Shown here in pieces: positions 62,864 to 64,000 of a stretch of DNA of 64,000 nt. A model generated the notes under the pieces. That model saw only the letters and a program-made list of their open reading frames with translations, made no database searches and was not told where the DNA came from. Origin of the DNA: Ophthalmolycus amberensis (Eukaryota > Chordata > Actinopteri > Perciformes > Zoarcidae); NCBI GenBank assembly GCA_024529925.1, contig JAFEUB010001593.1, positions 62,001 to 126,000 of the forward strand, read 5' to 3'. Position 1 is the first letter of the stretch; each line of letters opens with the position of its first letter. A program made the translations under genes and the position numbers.

Positions 62864-62890
62864 CTTCTTCCTTCTTTTTCTCCTTAAAAA
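62864..62890 (-). CDS. alcam: alcam 27-base micro-exon, membrane-proximal
   Basis: Between acceptor TTGATTTCAG and donor GTAAGT on the - strand lie 27 bases. In the phase required by the next exon they read FKEKKKEE, with the last base starting the Gly codon. The length is a multiple of three, so it can be skipped without frame loss. Mammalian ALCAM has an alternative small exon at this membrane-proximal position, which supports the call. Confidence 0.75.
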
Positions 62891-63133
62891 CTGAAATCAA
62901 ACATAAATCAATTAGAACTCATGAAAATAAAAGGCAAATAAAACAACCAAACTAAATTGTGCACTGATCAAACATGAGTAAGGCCTGCTCAGTTATTCTC
63001 TGAGAGCGCCTTTCAACAAGCAAACTGGAAGTTGGAAAGACGAAAGCATCAATACACTCATATTCCAGGCAGAGGCTCGAAACTGCAGGGAGACAAGACG
63101 AGAAGGTTTAGCACCCCGAAGACGGTGAAGGAG
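62891..63133 (-). other. alcam intron start, no feature
   Basis: AT-rich intron leading to the tandem repeat at 63134. Further alcam exons must lie beyond the window. Confidence 0.5.
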
Positions 63134-63364
63134 AGACAAGAGAAAGAGCATTACCACAGACAGAGAGAGCGAAGGAGGAGAGACAAGAGAAAGAGCATTA
63201 CCACAGACAGAGAGAGCGAAGGAGGAGAGACAAGAGAAAGAGCATTACCACAGACAGAGAGAGAGAAGGAGAGACAAGAGAAAGAGCATTACCACAGACA
63301 GACAGAGAGAAGGAGGAGAGACAAGAGAAAGAGCATTACCACAGACAGAGAGAGAGAAGGAGGA
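63134..63364. repeat. Tandem repeat, 44-47 bp x 5
   Basis: Five units beginning AGACAAGAGAAAGAGCATTA and ending in a GAGAGA-rich part. Four units are about 46-47 bases and one is 44. The 47-base period changes frame each unit, so the open frame across it is not a protein repeat. Confidence 0.9.
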
Positions 63365-64000
63365 TGTCAGGATCCAGGGTCCATGTCGGACCCGTTGTGT
63401 GTTTCCCCTGATCTCCTCCTCATGTGGCCTGTCATTCCCCCCGTTTGTTATTGTGTGCCATGTGCTCTGTGTTGTCCTCTGCCTCCAGACACCTCCCATG
63501 GCCACACCCTTGATTATGCACAGCTGAGGACACTCCAGCCGATCACCTCCTGCAGCCTGACACACCAGACTCAGGTCCCACTAATGAGTCCCCTGTCTCT
63601 ATATAAGCTCTGGGCCTGCAGTCTGGGGTTGTCAGGTCGTATCGTCTTTCACCCGTGTCAACCCCGTGGCATCCTCTGCCCTCCTTGTGTTTACGGATTA
63701 CACTCCGCCGCTCTGCCCTCCTTGTGTTTACGGATTACACTCCGCCGCTCTGCCCTCCTTGTGTGACACGGACTACTCACGCCGTCAAACTGCCAGCCCT
63801 CCGGTGTCGAGCCACGGGACTCACATCGTCGATCTGCCAACTCTCTGATATCGAGCCACGGGACTTCACGCCGTCAGGCTACCAGCCCTCCGGTGTCGAG
63901 CCACGGGCCTCACACCATCGATCTGCCACTCGGGTGTCGGACCACGGGCTCCACACCTTCCTGTATTAGTCAGGCTAATAAAACCTGTTTCCATTAACTT
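63365..64000 (+). mobile_element. Putative LTR, cut by the window end
   Basis: It starts TGTCAGGATCC right after the tandem repeat. It has CTATATAAGCTCTGG (TATA-like) at about 63600 and AATAAAACCTG at about 63978, in the order and spacing of a U3-R segment. Internal tandem repeats (63679-63950) lie between them. The right edge is outside the window, so TG...CA ends and target duplication cannot be checked. Confidence 0.45.
63679..63950. repeat. Two GC-rich tandem repeats
   Basis: About 37-base units (CCTCCTTGTGTTTACGGATT and onward) repeated nearly three times to about 63785. About 45-base units (GGTGTCGAGCCACGGG and onward) then repeat three to four times. Confidence 0.85.

Noticed and set aside
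63032..63766. 244-codon ORF on the + strand
   Set aside because: It is held open by the 47-base tandem repeat and runs on into LTR-like sequence; the peptide changes frame with each unit and has no domain.
63134..63950. CRISPR array
   Set aside because: Units are contiguous tandem repeats without unique spacers, in animal nuclear DNA.

Overview
This window is vertebrate nuclear DNA, almost certainly from a ray-finned (teleost) fish. Two recognisable host genes lie tail to tail: the 3' part of cblb (Cbl-b E3 ubiquitin ligase) on the + strand and the 3' end of alcam (CD166) on the - strand. Tail-to-tail CBLB/ALCAM order is the known vertebrate arrangement. Both genes have GT-AG introns. The introns and spacer are full of fish-type mobile elements: L2/CR1/Rex1-type LINEs, tRNA-headed SINEs, hAT, piggyBac, LTR elements and endogenous retrovirus.

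Layout. 1-1540: broken endogenous-retrovirus gag on the - strand, in a cblb intron. 2097-36757: thirteen cblb coding exons, from the SH2 part of the TKB domain through linker, RING finger, proline-rich region and UBA domain to the stop. They join without a phase error into 692 codons. Introns carry a solo LTR (2891-3615), a LINE with a 12-bp target duplication (10319-11680), hAT ends, a SINE and a LINE fragment (14.5-16.4 kb), a hAT transposon (17672-20234), repeats (20.9-23.8 kb), a decayed LINE (24215-26560) and LTR element A (27080-34416, target duplication acac). 36758-about 40545: probable cblb 3' UTR. 40905-48385: LTR element B (target duplication tcta). 48.5-55.2 kb: SINEs, a piggyBac remnant and old repeats. 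55240-56966: second copy of the hAT family, containing a piece of 18S rRNA sequence. 57.06-62.89 kb: alcam 3' UTR, a truncated L2, a probable solo LTR and the last three coding exons. 63134-64000: tandem repeats and an LTR-like sequence cut by the window edge.

The most unusual system is the LTR family seen twice (A and B). Each copy has near-identical LTRs where they align, a 4-bp target duplication, a polypurine tract, a primer-binding site that fits elongator tRNA-Met, a long gag-like ORF (495 and 513 codons) and a short protease-like DSG motif. I see no reverse transcriptase or integrase. It looks like a young, non-autonomous, gag-bearing family that must be moved by enzymes made elsewhere. 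The two copies have different U3 ends, and B's LTRs carry a perfect match to the CTCF core consensus.

Limits: everything was read by eye. Exon borders rest on splice sites, phase and remembered family similarity. Repeat family names are approximate and identities are impressions, not calculations.
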